A stretch of DNA of 64,000 nucleotides from Marinomonas maritima (GTDB lineage: Bacteria > Pseudomonadota > Gammaproteobacteria > Pseudomonadales > Marinomonadaceae), in contig NZ_JAMZEG020000001.1 in NCBI RefSeq assembly GCF_024435075.2, positions 1,116,001 through 1,180,000 of the forward strand, given 5' to 3'. The position numbers were made by a program, and so were the translations under genes. Below are positions 43,318 through 52,445 of the stretch, piece by piece; position 1 is the stretch's first letter; each line of letters opens with the position of its first letter. The notes below the pieces were generated by a model. It was not told the origin of the DNA and searched no databases. It saw only the letters and a program-made list of their open reading frames with translations.

Positions 43318-43671
43318 ATGAGTCAACTTAACCTCACGGCAGATCAAATTTTGGCTTTTGCTGTTGAAGCATTGGAAGATGTGAAGGGTGATAAGATCAC
43401 AGTGTTGAATGTAGGTAGTCATACCGACATGATGGACTTCATGGTGATCTGTACCGGTACATCAAAGCGTCATGTTAACGCTTTGGGCCAGAATGTATTT
43501 GAGCATTTAAAAACTCAAGGGCTTCAGCCATTAGGTTTTGAAGGTCGTGGCATGGGAAGTGATTGGGTGTTGGTTGATTTACACGATGTTGTGGTTCATG
43601 TAATGACTGAGGAAGCTCGAGCGTTTTATGATCTTGAAAAATTGTGGGATATTAAGCCAGAACAGATGTAA
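43318..43671 (+). CDS. rsfS: Ribosomal silencing factor RsfS
   Basis: The 117-residue protein binds uL14 and keeps 50S subunits from joining 30S in starvation. It has VEALEDVKGDKITVLNVGSH, TDMMDFMVICTGTSKRHVNA and a WVLVDLHDVVVHVMTEEARA block, with the C-terminal FYDLEKLW. The order nadD-rsfS-rlmH is conserved across bacteria. Confidence 0.96.
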   Translation: MSQLNLTADQILAFAVEALEDVKGDKITVLNVGSHTDMMDFMVICTGTSKRHVNALGQNVFEHLKTQGLQPLGFEGRGMGSDWVLVDLHDVVVHVMTEEARAFYDLEKLWDIKPEQM

Positions 43672-43682
43672 GGCTCTTTTAA

Positions 43683-44150
43683 ATGCGTGTTCGTTTGATT
43701 GCTGTTGGTAATAAAATGCCAAAGTGGGTTGCTGAAGGTTATGATGAGTACTCTAAACGTCTTCCAAAAGACTTTGCATTAGAGCTTGTTGAAATTCCAA
43801 TGTCACCTCGCGGAAAAAATACTGATATATCAAAAGCGATTCGTAAAGAAGGGGGTGCTATGCTTGAAGTCATTCCTTCTGGAGATAAGGTGATAGCGAT
43901 GGAGGTTCTTGGTAAAGAGTGGTCCACAGAGCAATTGTCAGATCAAACCGAACAGTGGCGAATGGATGGTTACAACGTTAGTCTACTAGTAGGTGGCCCA
44001 GATGGCCTTGATCCTAGATGTACCGCTCGGGCAGATCAAATTTGGTCATTATCCCGTCTTACGTTACCGCATCCAATGGTGAGAGTTATATTAGCGGAGC
44101 AAATCTATCGTGCTTGGACGCTAATGAATAATCATCCATATCATAGATAA
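43683..44150 (+). CDS. rlmH: 23S rRNA pseudouridine(1915)-N3 methyltransferase
   Basis: The 155-residue SPOUT methyltransferase starts MRVRLIAVGNKMPKWVAEGY and has VIAMEVLGKEWSTEQLSD, the trefoil-knot VSLLVGGPDGLDP, WSLSRLTLPHPMVRVILAEQ and the ending IYRAWTLMNNHPYHR. It methylates pseudouridine 1915 of helix 69 in assembled ribosomes. It is 11 bases after rsfS and 7 bases before mrdA. Confidence 0.97.
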   Translation: MRVRLIAVGNKMPKWVAEGYDEYSKRLPKDFALELVEIPMSPRGKNTDISKAIRKEGGAMLEVIPSGDKVIAMEVLGKEWSTEQLSDQTEQWRMDGYNVSLLVGGPDGLDPRCTARADQIWSLSRLTLPHPMVRVILAEQIYRAWTLMNNHPYHR

Positions 44151-44157
44151 GGTGGAG

Positions 44158-46041
44158 ATGGTGAGTCGTCGACATCAAAACTTCCGTAATTATCGTCAAG
44201 AGCAGAAGCTAACACAGCGTCGCGTGTTTGCTTCTGCTCTTTTTGTCTTATTGTTAGCTGTCGTGCTAATAGCTCGCTTATTCTACCTTCAAGTTATTGA
44301 GCATCAGCTATATCAAACTAAAGCCGATGATAATCGAGTTATGTTGGTTACAGAACCGCCTCCAAGAGGTTTGATTTATGACCGTAATGGTGTTGTTTTA
44401 GCGGATAATCGACCAATACACAGTTTGACGGTGATACCTGAGCGAGTCTCTAATTTTCCAAGACTACAGCAGATGCTTTCAGGGATTATCGACATTAGTG
44501 ATAGTGAATGGGAGGACTTTGATGACCGGCTTAAAGAGTACCGCCGGCCTTATCAATCGCTTACTTTAAAGTCTCAATTAACGGATGAGGAGTGGGCTAG
44601 AATCTCTGTTGATTTGTATAAGCTTGACGGTGTTCAGGTGGAAGCACAATTAACGCGTTATTATCCATTTGGTGAAGCGTTTGCGCATGCGATAGGATAT
44701 GTTGGCCGAATAACGTCAAAAGATTTAGAGCGAGTTGATAGGCAGGCTTATCAAGGGGCTTTATTTATCGGAAAAACAGGAGTGGAGGGTTTCTACGAAA
44801 AAACACTGTTTGGCGAAGCAGGTTTGAGTAAAGTAGAGGTTAATGCTCGCGGTAGGATTATGTCCGAGTTGGAAAGGCAAAACCCCACGCCAGGAAAAGA
44901 TTTATATTTGTATTTAGACGCTAGGCTGCAACAGTACGCCTACGATCTTCTTGGCGACTATACTGGTTCTGTGGTGGCTATAGATCCGACAACTGGAGGA
45001 ATACTAGCGCTTGTTTCCAAGCCTGGCTATGACCCTAATTTATTTGTTCGTGGTATTTCTGTAAAAAATTATGCGCTTCTTCGTCAATCTAAAAAACTCC
45101 CACTTTTCAATCGTGCTTTACGTGGTGGTTATCCTCCAGCATCTACTATTAAGCCTTTTATGGGGCTAGCAGGTCTTGAGTATGGTTTTGCGTCATGGAC
45201 TGAACGTTACTTCGCTAAAGGGTATTATCAAATTAACCCTGATGGTCGTCGGTATCGAGATTGGAAGCGTACTGGGCATGGTTGGATTAATTTAGAGCGG
45301 TCTATTATTGAGTCCGTAGATACCTATTATTATCAGTTAGCAAACAAAATGGGGATTACCCCTATTCATAATTTTTTAACACGATTTGGTTTTGGACAAA
45401 GTAACTTATTGGATCTGTATGGTGAAAGTAACGGCTTACTGCCATCGAGTGAGTGGAAAAAAGCCAAGTATAGGGAGCCTTGGTATTCTGGTGACTCTGT
45501 GAATGTCGGTATCGGACAGGGCTTTATGGTGGCAACACCATTACAAATGGCTTCTGCGACGTCTGCATTGGCCAGTAAAGGCCATTATTTTTATCCTCGT
45601 ATGACACAGCTGATAGGCGGTCAACCTGCGGAATTTGAAAATGGGCTTGGTGATGAGCATGATATTGTTCTGAAAGATCAGCGGAACTGGGACAGAATGA
45701 CTGATGCTATGAGAAAAGTAATCACGGACTCTCAAGGTACAGCCAGACGTTTGCAAGGAACGGAGTATGATATTGCAGGTAAAACAGGAACGGGGCAAGT
45801 GTTTAGCTTACAAGAAGATGAAGAGTATGACTCTGAAAAGCTTGAGAAGCGGCTGCATGATCATGCGTTATTTATTGGGTTTGCTCCAGCTAAAATTCCT
45901 AAAATTGCGGTATTCGCCATTTTTGAAAATGGTGGTAGTAGCTCTAAACCGGCCGATTTAACAGGGCAGCTGTTTAATGCTTATTTGCATGATGATTACC
46001 CTGAGCGTTATGACTATTTAAAAGGTAATAAGAATGACTGA
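44158..46041 (+). CDS. mrdA: Penicillin-binding protein 2, elongasome transpeptidase
   Basis: The 627-residue class B PBP has an N-terminal membrane anchor (ALFVLLLAVVLIARLFYL), a pedestal domain with EPPPRGLIYDRNGVVLADN, and a transpeptidase domain. The active-site tetrad is STIK in PPASTIKPFMGL near residue 330; KTG is in IAGKTGTGQVF. The ATG at 44158 follows GGTGGAG; an in-frame GTG two codons earlier is part of that ribosome site. It pairs with RodA for side-wall synthesis, and the rodA start overlaps its end by 8 bases. Confidence 0.96.
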   Translation: MVSRRHQNFRNYRQEQKLTQRRVFASALFVLLLAVVLIARLFYLQVIEHQLYQTKADDNRVMLVTEPPPRGLIYDRNGVVLADNRPIHSLTVIPERVSNFPRLQQMLSGIIDISDSEWEDFDDRLKEYRRPYQSLTLKSQLTDEEWARISVDLYKLDGVQVEAQLTRYYPFGEAFAHAIGYVGRITSKDLERVDRQAYQGALFIGKTGVEGFYEKTLFGEAGLSKVEVNARGRIMSELERQNPTPGKDLYLYLDARLQQYAYDLLGDYTGSVVAIDPTTGGILALVSKPGYDPNLFVRGISVKNYALLRQSKKLPLFNRALRGGYPPASTIKPFMGLAGLEYGFASWTERYFAKGYYQINPDGRRYRDWKRTGHGWINLERSIIESVDTYYYQLANKMGITPIHNFLTRFGFGQSNLLDLYGESNGLLPSSEWKKAKYREPWYSGDSVNVGIGQGFMVATPLQMASATSALASKGHYFYPRMTQLIGGQPAEFENGLGDEHDIVLKDQRNWDRMTDAMRKVITDSQGTARRLQGTEYDIAGKTGTGQVFSLQEDEEYDSEKLEKRLHDHALFIGFAPAKIPKIAVFAIFENGGSSSKPADLTGQLFNAYLHDDYPERYDYLKGNKND

Positions 46042-47155
46042 TAGCTTTTATCGTAGAGCCGTGTCTTTTACCAATGCGCGTTTGTGGAAATTGGTTCATA
46101 TAGATGTTTTGCTGATGGGGTCTTTGCTGCTCCTGATAGGAGGCGGTCTTTTTATTTTGTATTCTGCGTCTGGACAGAATGTAGCAATGGTTGAGAGGCA
46201 AGTGTTTCGGCTAGCGATCGGTTTATTAGTGTGTTTGGCTTTGGCTCAGTTGCCGCCTAAATATATGCGGCGCGCCTCCCCTGCGTTATTTATTTTTATT
46301 ACCGTTCTCCTTATAGGGGTGTTGCTATTTGGTGTTGGAGCAAAAGGGGCGCAGCGTTGGTTGGCGTTGCCTGGAGGTTTACGTTTTCAGCCTTCGGAGA
46401 TTATGAAAATAGTGATGCCAATGATGATTGCTTGGTATTTTTCTGATAGACATCTTCCTCCGAACTTAAAACATATATTGACGGTACTGAGTTTGATTGT
46501 TTTGCCTGTGCTGATTATTGCTAAGCAACCTGACTTAGGGACTGCTTTGTTGGTGGCGGTCTCTGGGATTTTTGTTTTATTCCTTGCAGGGCTTAGATGG
46601 CGCTATATTTTGGGTGCTGCGGCGTTGGCGCCTATCGCGGGTTATGCGTTATGGCAGTTTATGCATGATTACCAACGCCAACGAGTATTAACTTTTTTGA
46701 ATCCAGAAAGTGATCCGTTGGGGGCAGGTTGGAATATTATACAATCTAAAACAGCGATTGGGTCTGGCGGTCTTTACGGAAAAGGCTGGTTAGAAGGAAC
46801 TCAAGCGCAGTTAGACTTTCTACCAGAAAGTCACACTGATTTTATTATCGCGGTGCTTGCAGAAGAGTTCGGTATGCTGGGCTGTAGTATCTTGATTTTA
46901 GCTTATTTACTGGTGATCGCTCGAGGTTTGTATATTTCAGCAACGGCAGCGGATAACTACGCGCGATTGCTTGCAGGGAGTTTAACGCTTACCTTTTTTG
47001 TGTACATGTTTGTAAATATTGGCATGGTGTCAGGCATTCTCCCTGTCGTTGGGGTACCCTTACCACTTGTTAGTTACGGTGGCACTTCCATTATAACTAT
47101 CATGGCAACCTTCGGTATTTTAATGTCGATACAAACACATAAAAAGGCAAGGTGA
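46034..47155 (+). CDS. rodA: RodA, SEDS peptidoglycan glycosyltransferase
   Basis: The 373-residue membrane protein has about ten helices. SEDS motifs include GAKGAQRWLALPGGLRFQPS, KQPDLGTALLVAVSGIFVLF, ESHTDFIIAVLAEEFGMLGC (with a catalytic-type Asp) and LPLVSYGGTSIITIMATFGI. RodA polymerises glycan strands together with PBP2. It overlaps both mrdA and mltB, so translation is coupled. Confidence 0.97.
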   Translation: MTDSFYRRAVSFTNARLWKLVHIDVLLMGSLLLLIGGGLFILYSASGQNVAMVERQVFRLAIGLLVCLALAQLPPKYMRRASPALFIFITVLLIGVLLFGVGAKGAQRWLALPGGLRFQPSEIMKIVMPMMIAWYFSDRHLPPNLKHILTVLSLIVLPVLIIAKQPDLGTALLVAVSGIFVLFLAGLRWRYILGAAALAPIAGYALWQFMHDYQRQRVLTFLNPESDPLGAGWNIIQSKTAIGSGGLYGKGWLEGTQAQLDFLPESHTDFIIAVLAEEFGMLGCSILILAYLLVIARGLYISATAADNYARLLAGSLTLTFFVYMFVNIGMVSGILPVVGVPLPLVSYGGTSIITIMATFGILMSIQTHKKAR

Positions 47156-48210
47156 TGATTAAGCAAGCAATATTATTTTTTTTAGTGCTTGGTCTGGCTG
47201 CGTGTAGCGGTATAGATCAACCCTCATTGTCTGCAAATTCAGGGGTAAGTGATACTCTTCTTGAAGATATGCCTAAAGAGTGGGCTGATTCTTACGCTGG
47301 TAATCTTGAGGTTCAGCTTTTTATTGACCGCCTCGTTCAAGAGCATAACTATGATAGAAAACGCTTAGAGTTGGCTTTTTCACATATCAAAGTTCGCCCG
47401 AAAGTTATTGAAAAATCTGATAATCAGCCGGAAGTGATAACACCTTATTATGAGTATAAAACTCGGTTTGTGAATGAAGAAAGGGCCAAGCTTGGTCGGC
47501 AGTTTGCAAAGCGTAATGCTGAATGGTTGCATAAAGCCGAGCTAGAGTTTGGTGTTGAATCTAGAGTAATTGTCGCATTGATAGGTGTTGAGACGTATTA
47601 CGGACGTATTACGGGCTCTAAGGACGTTTTTACATCGTTGACTACATTGGCATTTGATTACCCTCGTCGCAAAGACTATTTTCAAAGTGAATTAGAAGCG
47701 TATTTGTTGCTTGCTCGCAAAGAAGGTTGGAACATTGGTGAAACAAAAGGATCATACAGTGGCGCGATGGGTATGGTGCAGTTTATGCCTAGTAACTATC
47801 AGAAACTGGCAATAGATTACGATAATAGCGGTCATATCGATTTATGGAATTCTGATGCTGATGCCATTGGTAGTGTGGCAAATTATCTAAGGCATCATGG
47901 TTGGAAGGCTGGCGAACCTTGGTTTGTCATGGCGTACGTTGAAGACGCTGACAAGGTGGCTGAAGAGATTAATCGAGGACGAAAACCTAGTGCTGATATG
48001 ACGGTTTGGTCGTCGTTAGGTGTACTACCTACTCAGCCTTTTTCACTTCAAAAAACTGGTTTGATTGGTTTGCGAACAGAGCCAGAAACAATATCTTATT
48101 GGTTAGCGTATGAGAATTTTTTCACTATTATGGATTACAATCCAAGTAGGCGTTATGCCATGTCCGTGTTAGAGCTGGCTGAGAGTATAGGAAGCTATGA
48201 GAATAACTAA
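47155..48210 (+). CDS. mltB: Membrane-bound lytic murein transglycosylase B
   Basis: This 351-residue lipoprotein has a lipobox LAAC near residue 16. The MltB lysozyme-like domain has VIVALIGVETYYGRITGSKD (catalytic Glu near 146), FDYPRRKDYFQSELEAYLLL, KGSYSGAMGMVQFMPSNYQ and NSDADAIGSVANYLRHHGW. It cleaves glycan strands to anhydromuropeptides in the periplasm. I chose the ATG that overlaps the rodA stop (TGATG) over the GTG one codon earlier. The rlpA start lies inside its last codons. Confidence 0.95.
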   Translation: MIKQAILFFLVLGLAACSGIDQPSLSANSGVSDTLLEDMPKEWADSYAGNLEVQLFIDRLVQEHNYDRKRLELAFSHIKVRPKVIEKSDNQPEVITPYYEYKTRFVNEERAKLGRQFAKRNAEWLHKAELEFGVESRVIVALIGVETYYGRITGSKDVFTSLTTLAFDYPRRKDYFQSELEAYLLLARKEGWNIGETKGSYSGAMGMVQFMPSNYQKLAIDYDNSGHIDLWNSDADAIGSVANYLRHHGWKAGEPWFVMAYVEDADKVAEEINRGRKPSADMTVWSSLGVLPTQPFSLQKTGLIGLRTEPETISYWLAYENFFTIMDYNPSRRYAMSVLELAESIGSYENN

Positions 48211-49132
48211 CATGCTATTTGTCGCCAGTATTAGCTTACTGGTGCTGAATGGATGTATGAGTACGCGTCATGTATTAGGACAAAGTGATGCAGACTATGA
48301 AAAAGCCTCTGCGGGTGGGCGTTATTCCATTTTACAAGATCATGCTCCAACAGGGGATATTAAAGTCGACCACCTTCCTGATTTAATACCAAGTTGGGAG
48401 CAGAAGAGCCGTGGTGGCAATAAGAGTCCTTATGAAGTTTGGGGTAAAAAATATTGGGTAATGGATTCCGCTCAAGGCTATGTTGCTGAGGGTACAGCAT
48501 CTTGGTATGGGAAAAAATTCCATGGTCATAAAACCTCAAATGGGGAAACATATGACATGTATAATTTCTCTGCAGCACATAAGTCCTTACCATTACCGAC
48601 TTATCTTAAGGTGACGAATCTGGATAATCAGCGTTCTGTTATTGTTAGAGTGAATGATCGGGGGCCTTTTCACGGGGATAGATTGATTGATCTTTCTTAT
48701 GCGGCGGCGGCTCGGCTGGATTACCATAAAAAAGGTTTGGCTCGGGTTAAAGTTGAGGCTATTACGCCTACCCAAGGGGGGGCGTATAGCCCTGAAAAAA
48801 GTGTGCCAAAAACGCCTGCTCGTCCTCTAGAATCCTTGCCTGCTAAGGCGTTAGCTATCCCACCAAGCGAGGTTTCTAACGCATCGTCAGAGTTGGTTTT
48901 TTCTCATCTACAGTTGGGCGCCTTTAGTGCGGAAGAATCTGCGGATCTACTGAGAAAACGTCTTTTTGAGGCATTCGATACGAGTGTGAATGTGTTGGTA
49001 AATAAGCAGGATGATGGCCTGTATAAGGTTTTGGTTGGGCCTTTCGATGACGCTAGTAAGTTAGTCGAATGGCAGCAAAAATTGCAGCAAGAAGGTTTTG
49101 GTAATCCTGTTAGGGTTGCTTTGATACCTTAA
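48197..49132 (+). CDS. rlpA: Septal ring lytic transglycosylase / lipoprotein RlpA
   Basis: The 311-residue lipoprotein (lipobox LNGC near residue 19) has a double-psi beta-barrel domain at about 95-185 (GTASWYGKKFHGHKTSNGE, VRVNDRGPFHGDRLIDLSY). A C-terminal SPOR domain at about 235-311 (SHLQLGAFSAEESADLLRKR) should bind denuded glycan. In Pseudomonas RlpA cuts naked glycan strands and helps daughter-cell separation. Its start overlaps the mltB end by 14 bases. Confidence 0.94.
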   Translation: MRITNMLFVASISLLVLNGCMSTRHVLGQSDADYEKASAGGRYSILQDHAPTGDIKVDHLPDLIPSWEQKSRGGNKSPYEVWGKKYWVMDSAQGYVAEGTASWYGKKFHGHKTSNGETYDMYNFSAAHKSLPLPTYLKVTNLDNQRSVIVRVNDRGPFHGDRLIDLSYAAAARLDYHKKGLARVKVEAITPTQGGAYSPEKSVPKTPARPLESLPAKALAIPPSEVSNASSELVFSHLQLGAFSAEESADLLRKRLFEAFDTSVNVLVNKQDDGLYKVLVGPFDDASKLVEWQQKLQQEGFGNPVRVALIP

Positions 49133-49214
49133 GAGCGCTTTGTTTGGGCTAGAGATTAATAGAGTGCTCTAGTATCATTAATTCACATTTTTTAAGAAGA
49201 CGATTTTTTTGAGT

Positions 49215-50363
49215 ATGAAAAAACTCCTGGTTACTTTATCCCTTGTATTTTGTTTTGTCAGCGGTTCTGTATTTTCCGCTCCTTCATTAATCCCAACGCC
49301 ACCACAATTGTCTGCGAGCAGCTATATTTTGATGGATGCTTATACGGGCGATATCCTAGTCGAGCATAATGCGGATGAAGCTTTGCCTCCAGCGAGTTTA
49401 ACCAAATTGATGACTGCTTATATCATTGAATATGAGCTGGCTCGCGGAAACTTATCACTAGAAGATAAGGTTAATATAAGTGAAAAAGCATGGAGGATGG
49501 AAGGCTCGCGTATGTTTATACGTGAAGGAACACAAGTTGGGCTAGAAGATTTAATGCGCGGTATTATTATTCAGTCTGGTAATGATGCGAGTGTGGCTGC
49601 TGCAGAGCATATCGCGGGTAGTGAATCCGCTTTTGCTGATTTGATGAATCAGCATGCGCAGCTTCTTGGGATGGAGAATACACACTTTGTTAATGCAACA
49701 GGGTTTCCCGCCGAAGATCATTATTCAAGTGCACATGATATAGCGAAGTTATCGCGTGCCACTATTTTGCAGTTCCCAGAAAATTTCTCTATGTATTCTG
49801 AGAAAGATTTTACTTATAACAATATTCGACAACCAAATCGTAATAAATTGTTATGGCGTGATAAAACAGTTGATGGTCTGAAAACAGGCCATACTGATGC
49901 CGCTGGCTTCTGTTTAGCAGCAACAGCGGTGCGAAACGGTACTCGTTTGATTACTGTTGTAATGGGGACTAATTCTGATGCTGCTCGTGCGGTAGAGTCT
50001 CAAAAGCTGCTGGATTATGGTTTTAGATACTATGAAACTCGAAAGTTATACAGTCGTGGTCAGGTGGTGAATAATGCTCGTGTTTGGGGAGGCAGCCAAT
50101 CTAGCGTAAAAGTTGGGTTCGCTGACGATGTGCTTGTTACTATGCCTCGTCAACAAGGAACCTCTATTCCAGCGACACTAGACATGCAACAAGAAATTAC
50201 AGCGCCAATAGCGGTAGGTGATGTGTTGGGTAAAATTGTTGTTGGTTTAGAAGGTAATATTCTATTAGAGCGTTCAGTTGTTGCATTAGAGGCGGTGGAA
50301 GAGGGTGGTTTCTTCAAGCGTATGTTTGATAGCATTAAGCTCTTTTTTATGAATTTGTTTTAA
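49215..50363 (+). CDS. dacA: D-alanyl-D-alanine carboxypeptidase (PBP5/6 type)
   Basis: The 382-residue low-molecular-mass PBP has a signal peptide, then SYILMDAYTGDILVEHNADE and the active-site PPASLTKLMTAYIIEYEL (SxxK near residue 61). The SGN motif is in IIQSGNDASVAAAEHIAG and KTG in VDGLKTGHTDAAGFCLAATA. It ends with an amphipathic helix (RMFDSIKLFFMNLF) that would anchor it to the membrane face. It removes the terminal D-Ala from pentapeptides. The ATG was chosen over a TTG two codons upstream. Confidence 0.96.
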   Translation: MKKLLVTLSLVFCFVSGSVFSAPSLIPTPPQLSASSYILMDAYTGDILVEHNADEALPPASLTKLMTAYIIEYELARGNLSLEDKVNISEKAWRMEGSRMFIREGTQVGLEDLMRGIIIQSGNDASVAAAEHIAGSESAFADLMNQHAQLLGMENTHFVNATGFPAEDHYSSAHDIAKLSRATILQFPENFSMYSEKDFTYNNIRQPNRNKLLWRDKTVDGLKTGHTDAAGFCLAATAVRNGTRLITVVMGTNSDAARAVESQKLLDYGFRYYETRKLYSRGQVVNNARVWGGSQSSVKVGFADDVLVTMPRQQGTSIPATLDMQQEITAPIAVGDVLGKIVVGLEGNILLERSVVALEAVEEGGFFKRMFDSIKLFFMNLF

Positions 50364-50387
50364 GCTTTAATGGGCTCATGGTAAATT

Positions 50388-50693
50388 ATGGCGCTAATTA
50401 CGAAAGACGGTGATCAGGCTGAAAAAGCAGTAGATGCACCAAAAATAGAGTTTCCTTGTGAAAATTACGTTATAAAAGTGGTGTCTCTTGATGTGGAAGG
50501 TATTCATACGGAAATCACGCAATGTATGCTTATTCATGCTCCTGAAATGGACACTAACGCAGAAGGTGTTAACCGCTCTAGTAAAGGCCGATTCGTCAGC
50601 TATAGCTTTCGTATCGTAGCCCATAGCGAAACACAGCTGTCTGCTTTGCATCGAGACTTGATGTCCATTCAAGCTGTTAAGATGGTCATGTAG
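50388..50693 (+). CDS. ybeD: YbeD/DUF493 family protein
   Basis: The 101-residue protein has FPCENYVIKVVSLDVEGIHT near residue 22 and GRFVSYSFRIVAHSETQLSA towards the end, matching the small ACT-like YbeD fold. The function is unsettled, but it is nearly always between dacA and lipB, as here. Its stop directly abuts the lipB start. Confidence 0.92.
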   Translation: MALITKDGDQAEKAVDAPKIEFPCENYVIKVVSLDVEGIHTEITQCMLIHAPEMDTNAEGVNRSSKGRFVSYSFRIVAHSETQLSALHRDLMSIQAVKMVM

Positions 50694-51338
50694 ATGAGTC
50701 TTGATTTAATATGCCGTGATTTAGGTGTGGCTGACTACGCCGATACATGGGAACGGATGAAAGATTTTACTCAGTCTCGTTCAAAGGATGATGCGGATGA
50801 AATCTGGTTATTAGAACATCCGCCTTTGTTTACGCAAGGGCAAGCCGGTAAGCTGGAGCACCTTTTGGCTCCAGGCGATATTCCTGTGATTCAGGTCGAC
50901 CGTGGCGGTCAGGTCACGTATCATGGCCCTGGGCAATTGGTTGCCTATGTTCTTATTGATCTAAAGCGTCTTGGAATAGGTGTTCGTGATCTGGTGAGTG
51001 TGCTAGAAAACGCTATCGTTCATACTTTGAAGGCGAATTTAATAGAGGCTTATGCAAAGCCAGATGCGCCAGGTGTTTATGTGGATGAAAAAAAAATCGC
51101 GTCACTAGGGTTACGTGTCCGCAGAGGTTGTTCATTCCATGGCCTTGCACTAAATGTTGATATGGATCTCACCCCATTTAATCGTATTAACCCATGTGGC
51201 TATCAAGGTTTACAAATGGTTGATATGAAACGTTTGAACAAAAAAATAAATGTATCGAATATTAAGGTTCAGTTAGCGAATCAGCTGGCTGAGCAACTCG
51301 GATATACCTATCCGGCTATCCAACAAGGGTGGAAATAG
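50694..51338 (+). CDS. lipB: Lipoyl(octanoyl) transferase
   Basis: The 214-residue enzyme moves octanoate from ACP to lipoyl domains. It has EIWLLEHPPLFTQGQAGK, the DRGGQVTYHGPGQLVAYVLI motif, the catalytic Lys region EKKIASLGLRVRRGCSFHGL and the catalytic Cys in INPCGYQGLQMVDM. It is directly after ybeD and one base before lipA. Confidence 0.97.
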   Translation: MSLDLICRDLGVADYADTWERMKDFTQSRSKDDADEIWLLEHPPLFTQGQAGKLEHLLAPGDIPVIQVDRGGQVTYHGPGQLVAYVLIDLKRLGIGVRDLVSVLENAIVHTLKANLIEAYAKPDAPGVYVDEKKIASLGLRVRRGCSFHGLALNVDMDLTPFNRINPCGYQGLQMVDMKRLNKKINVSNIKVQLANQLAEQLGYTYPAIQQGWK

Positions 51339-51339
51339 A

Positions 51340-52299
51340 ATGACTGCAGAACGCAAACGCGTTGTCCAAGGGGAAAAGTTACGTGGTGCCGATAAAATGG
51401 CGCGTATCCCAGTTAAAATTGTTCCTACAGAAGAAATTCCTCGCAAGCCTGATTGGCTTCGGGTTCGCATGCCGGCTTCTCCCGAAATTGCTCGAATTAA
51501 GGCTACGTTGCGAGAGCATAAATTAGCATCTGTGTGTGAAGAAGCTAATTGTCCAAACTTAGGGGAATGTTTCAGTAATGGAACCGCTACCTTTATGATT
51601 ATGGGTGAAATTTGCACCCGCCGTTGTCCTTTCTGTGATGTAGCTCATGGTCGTCCGAACCCTCTAAAAGTAGATGAGCCAAAAGAGTTGGCTGCGGCGA
51701 TTCGTGATATGAAACTTAAATACGTAGTCATTACCTCGGTAGATCGTGATGATCTTCGTGATGGTGGTGCGCAGCATTTTGTTGAATGTATCAGAGAGAC
51801 GCGCGCTGAAAGCCCAAATATTGAGATTGAAACACTCGTTCCAGACTTTCGTGGACGAATGGAAGTGGCCATTGATACACTTTCGATAGCCCCACCTGAT
51901 GTGTTTAACCATAACTTAGAGTCGATTCCACGTTTATACCGTCAAGTGCGACCTGGTTCAGACTATCAATGGTCACTAGATTTATTGAAGAACTTTAAAG
52001 ATCGTTGTCCTGACGTACCAACCAAATCTGGCTTGATGGTAGGAATGGGTGAAACCTTTGAAGAGATTGTTGAAGTACTGAAAGATTTGAGAGCTCATAA
52101 TGTTGACATGCTGACGATTGGACAATACTTACAACCATCGAAACATCACTTTCCAATGGCGCGCTTTGTTCCGCCAGAAGAATTTGCGCGTTATGAAAAA
52201 GTGGCAAAAGATTTGGGTTTCAAGCGTGCAGCATGCGGGCCGTTGGTCCGTTCGTCTTACCATGCGGATAAGCAAGCGCATGGCGAACACGTTTCTTAA
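51340..52299 (+). CDS. lipA: Lipoyl synthase
   Basis: The 319-residue radical SAM enzyme inserts two sulfurs into octanoyl groups. It shows the auxiliary cluster motif CEEANCPNLGECF and the radical SAM motif CTRRCPFCDVAHG, then VVITSVDRDDLRDGGAQHF and the C-terminal SSYHADKQ. It ends the proA-to-lipA run and is followed by a terminator. Confidence 0.98.
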   Translation: MTAERKRVVQGEKLRGADKMARIPVKIVPTEEIPRKPDWLRVRMPASPEIARIKATLREHKLASVCEEANCPNLGECFSNGTATFMIMGEICTRRCPFCDVAHGRPNPLKVDEPKELAAAIRDMKLKYVVITSVDRDDLRDGGAQHFVECIRETRAESPNIEIETLVPDFRGRMEVAIDTLSIAPPDVFNHNLESIPRLYRQVRPGSDYQWSLDLLKNFKDRCPDVPTKSGLMVGMGETFEEIVEVLKDLRAHNVDMLTIGQYLQPSKHHFPMARFVPPEEFARYEKVAKDLGFKRAACGPLVRSSYHADKQAHGEHVS

Positions 52300-52318
52300 T
52301 TTTTTCGATTACTAGAAT

Positions 52319-52357
52319 AAAGCGGTGTTAAGATGTTTCTTAGCCCCGCTTTTTTTA
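52319..52357 (+). terminator. Intrinsic terminator of the lipA end of the cluster
   Basis: AGCGG-GTTAAG pairs with CTTAGC-CCGCT, with one internal mismatch, followed by a run of seven T residues. Confidence 0.75.
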
Positions 52358-52445
52358 TATGAACTGAAAATGTGTCTGTGTTTATTATTGAGTATCTTTA
52401 TTAAAAAGGTGCTCATCTATCGTTATTTAGATTTTTGGAGATGAT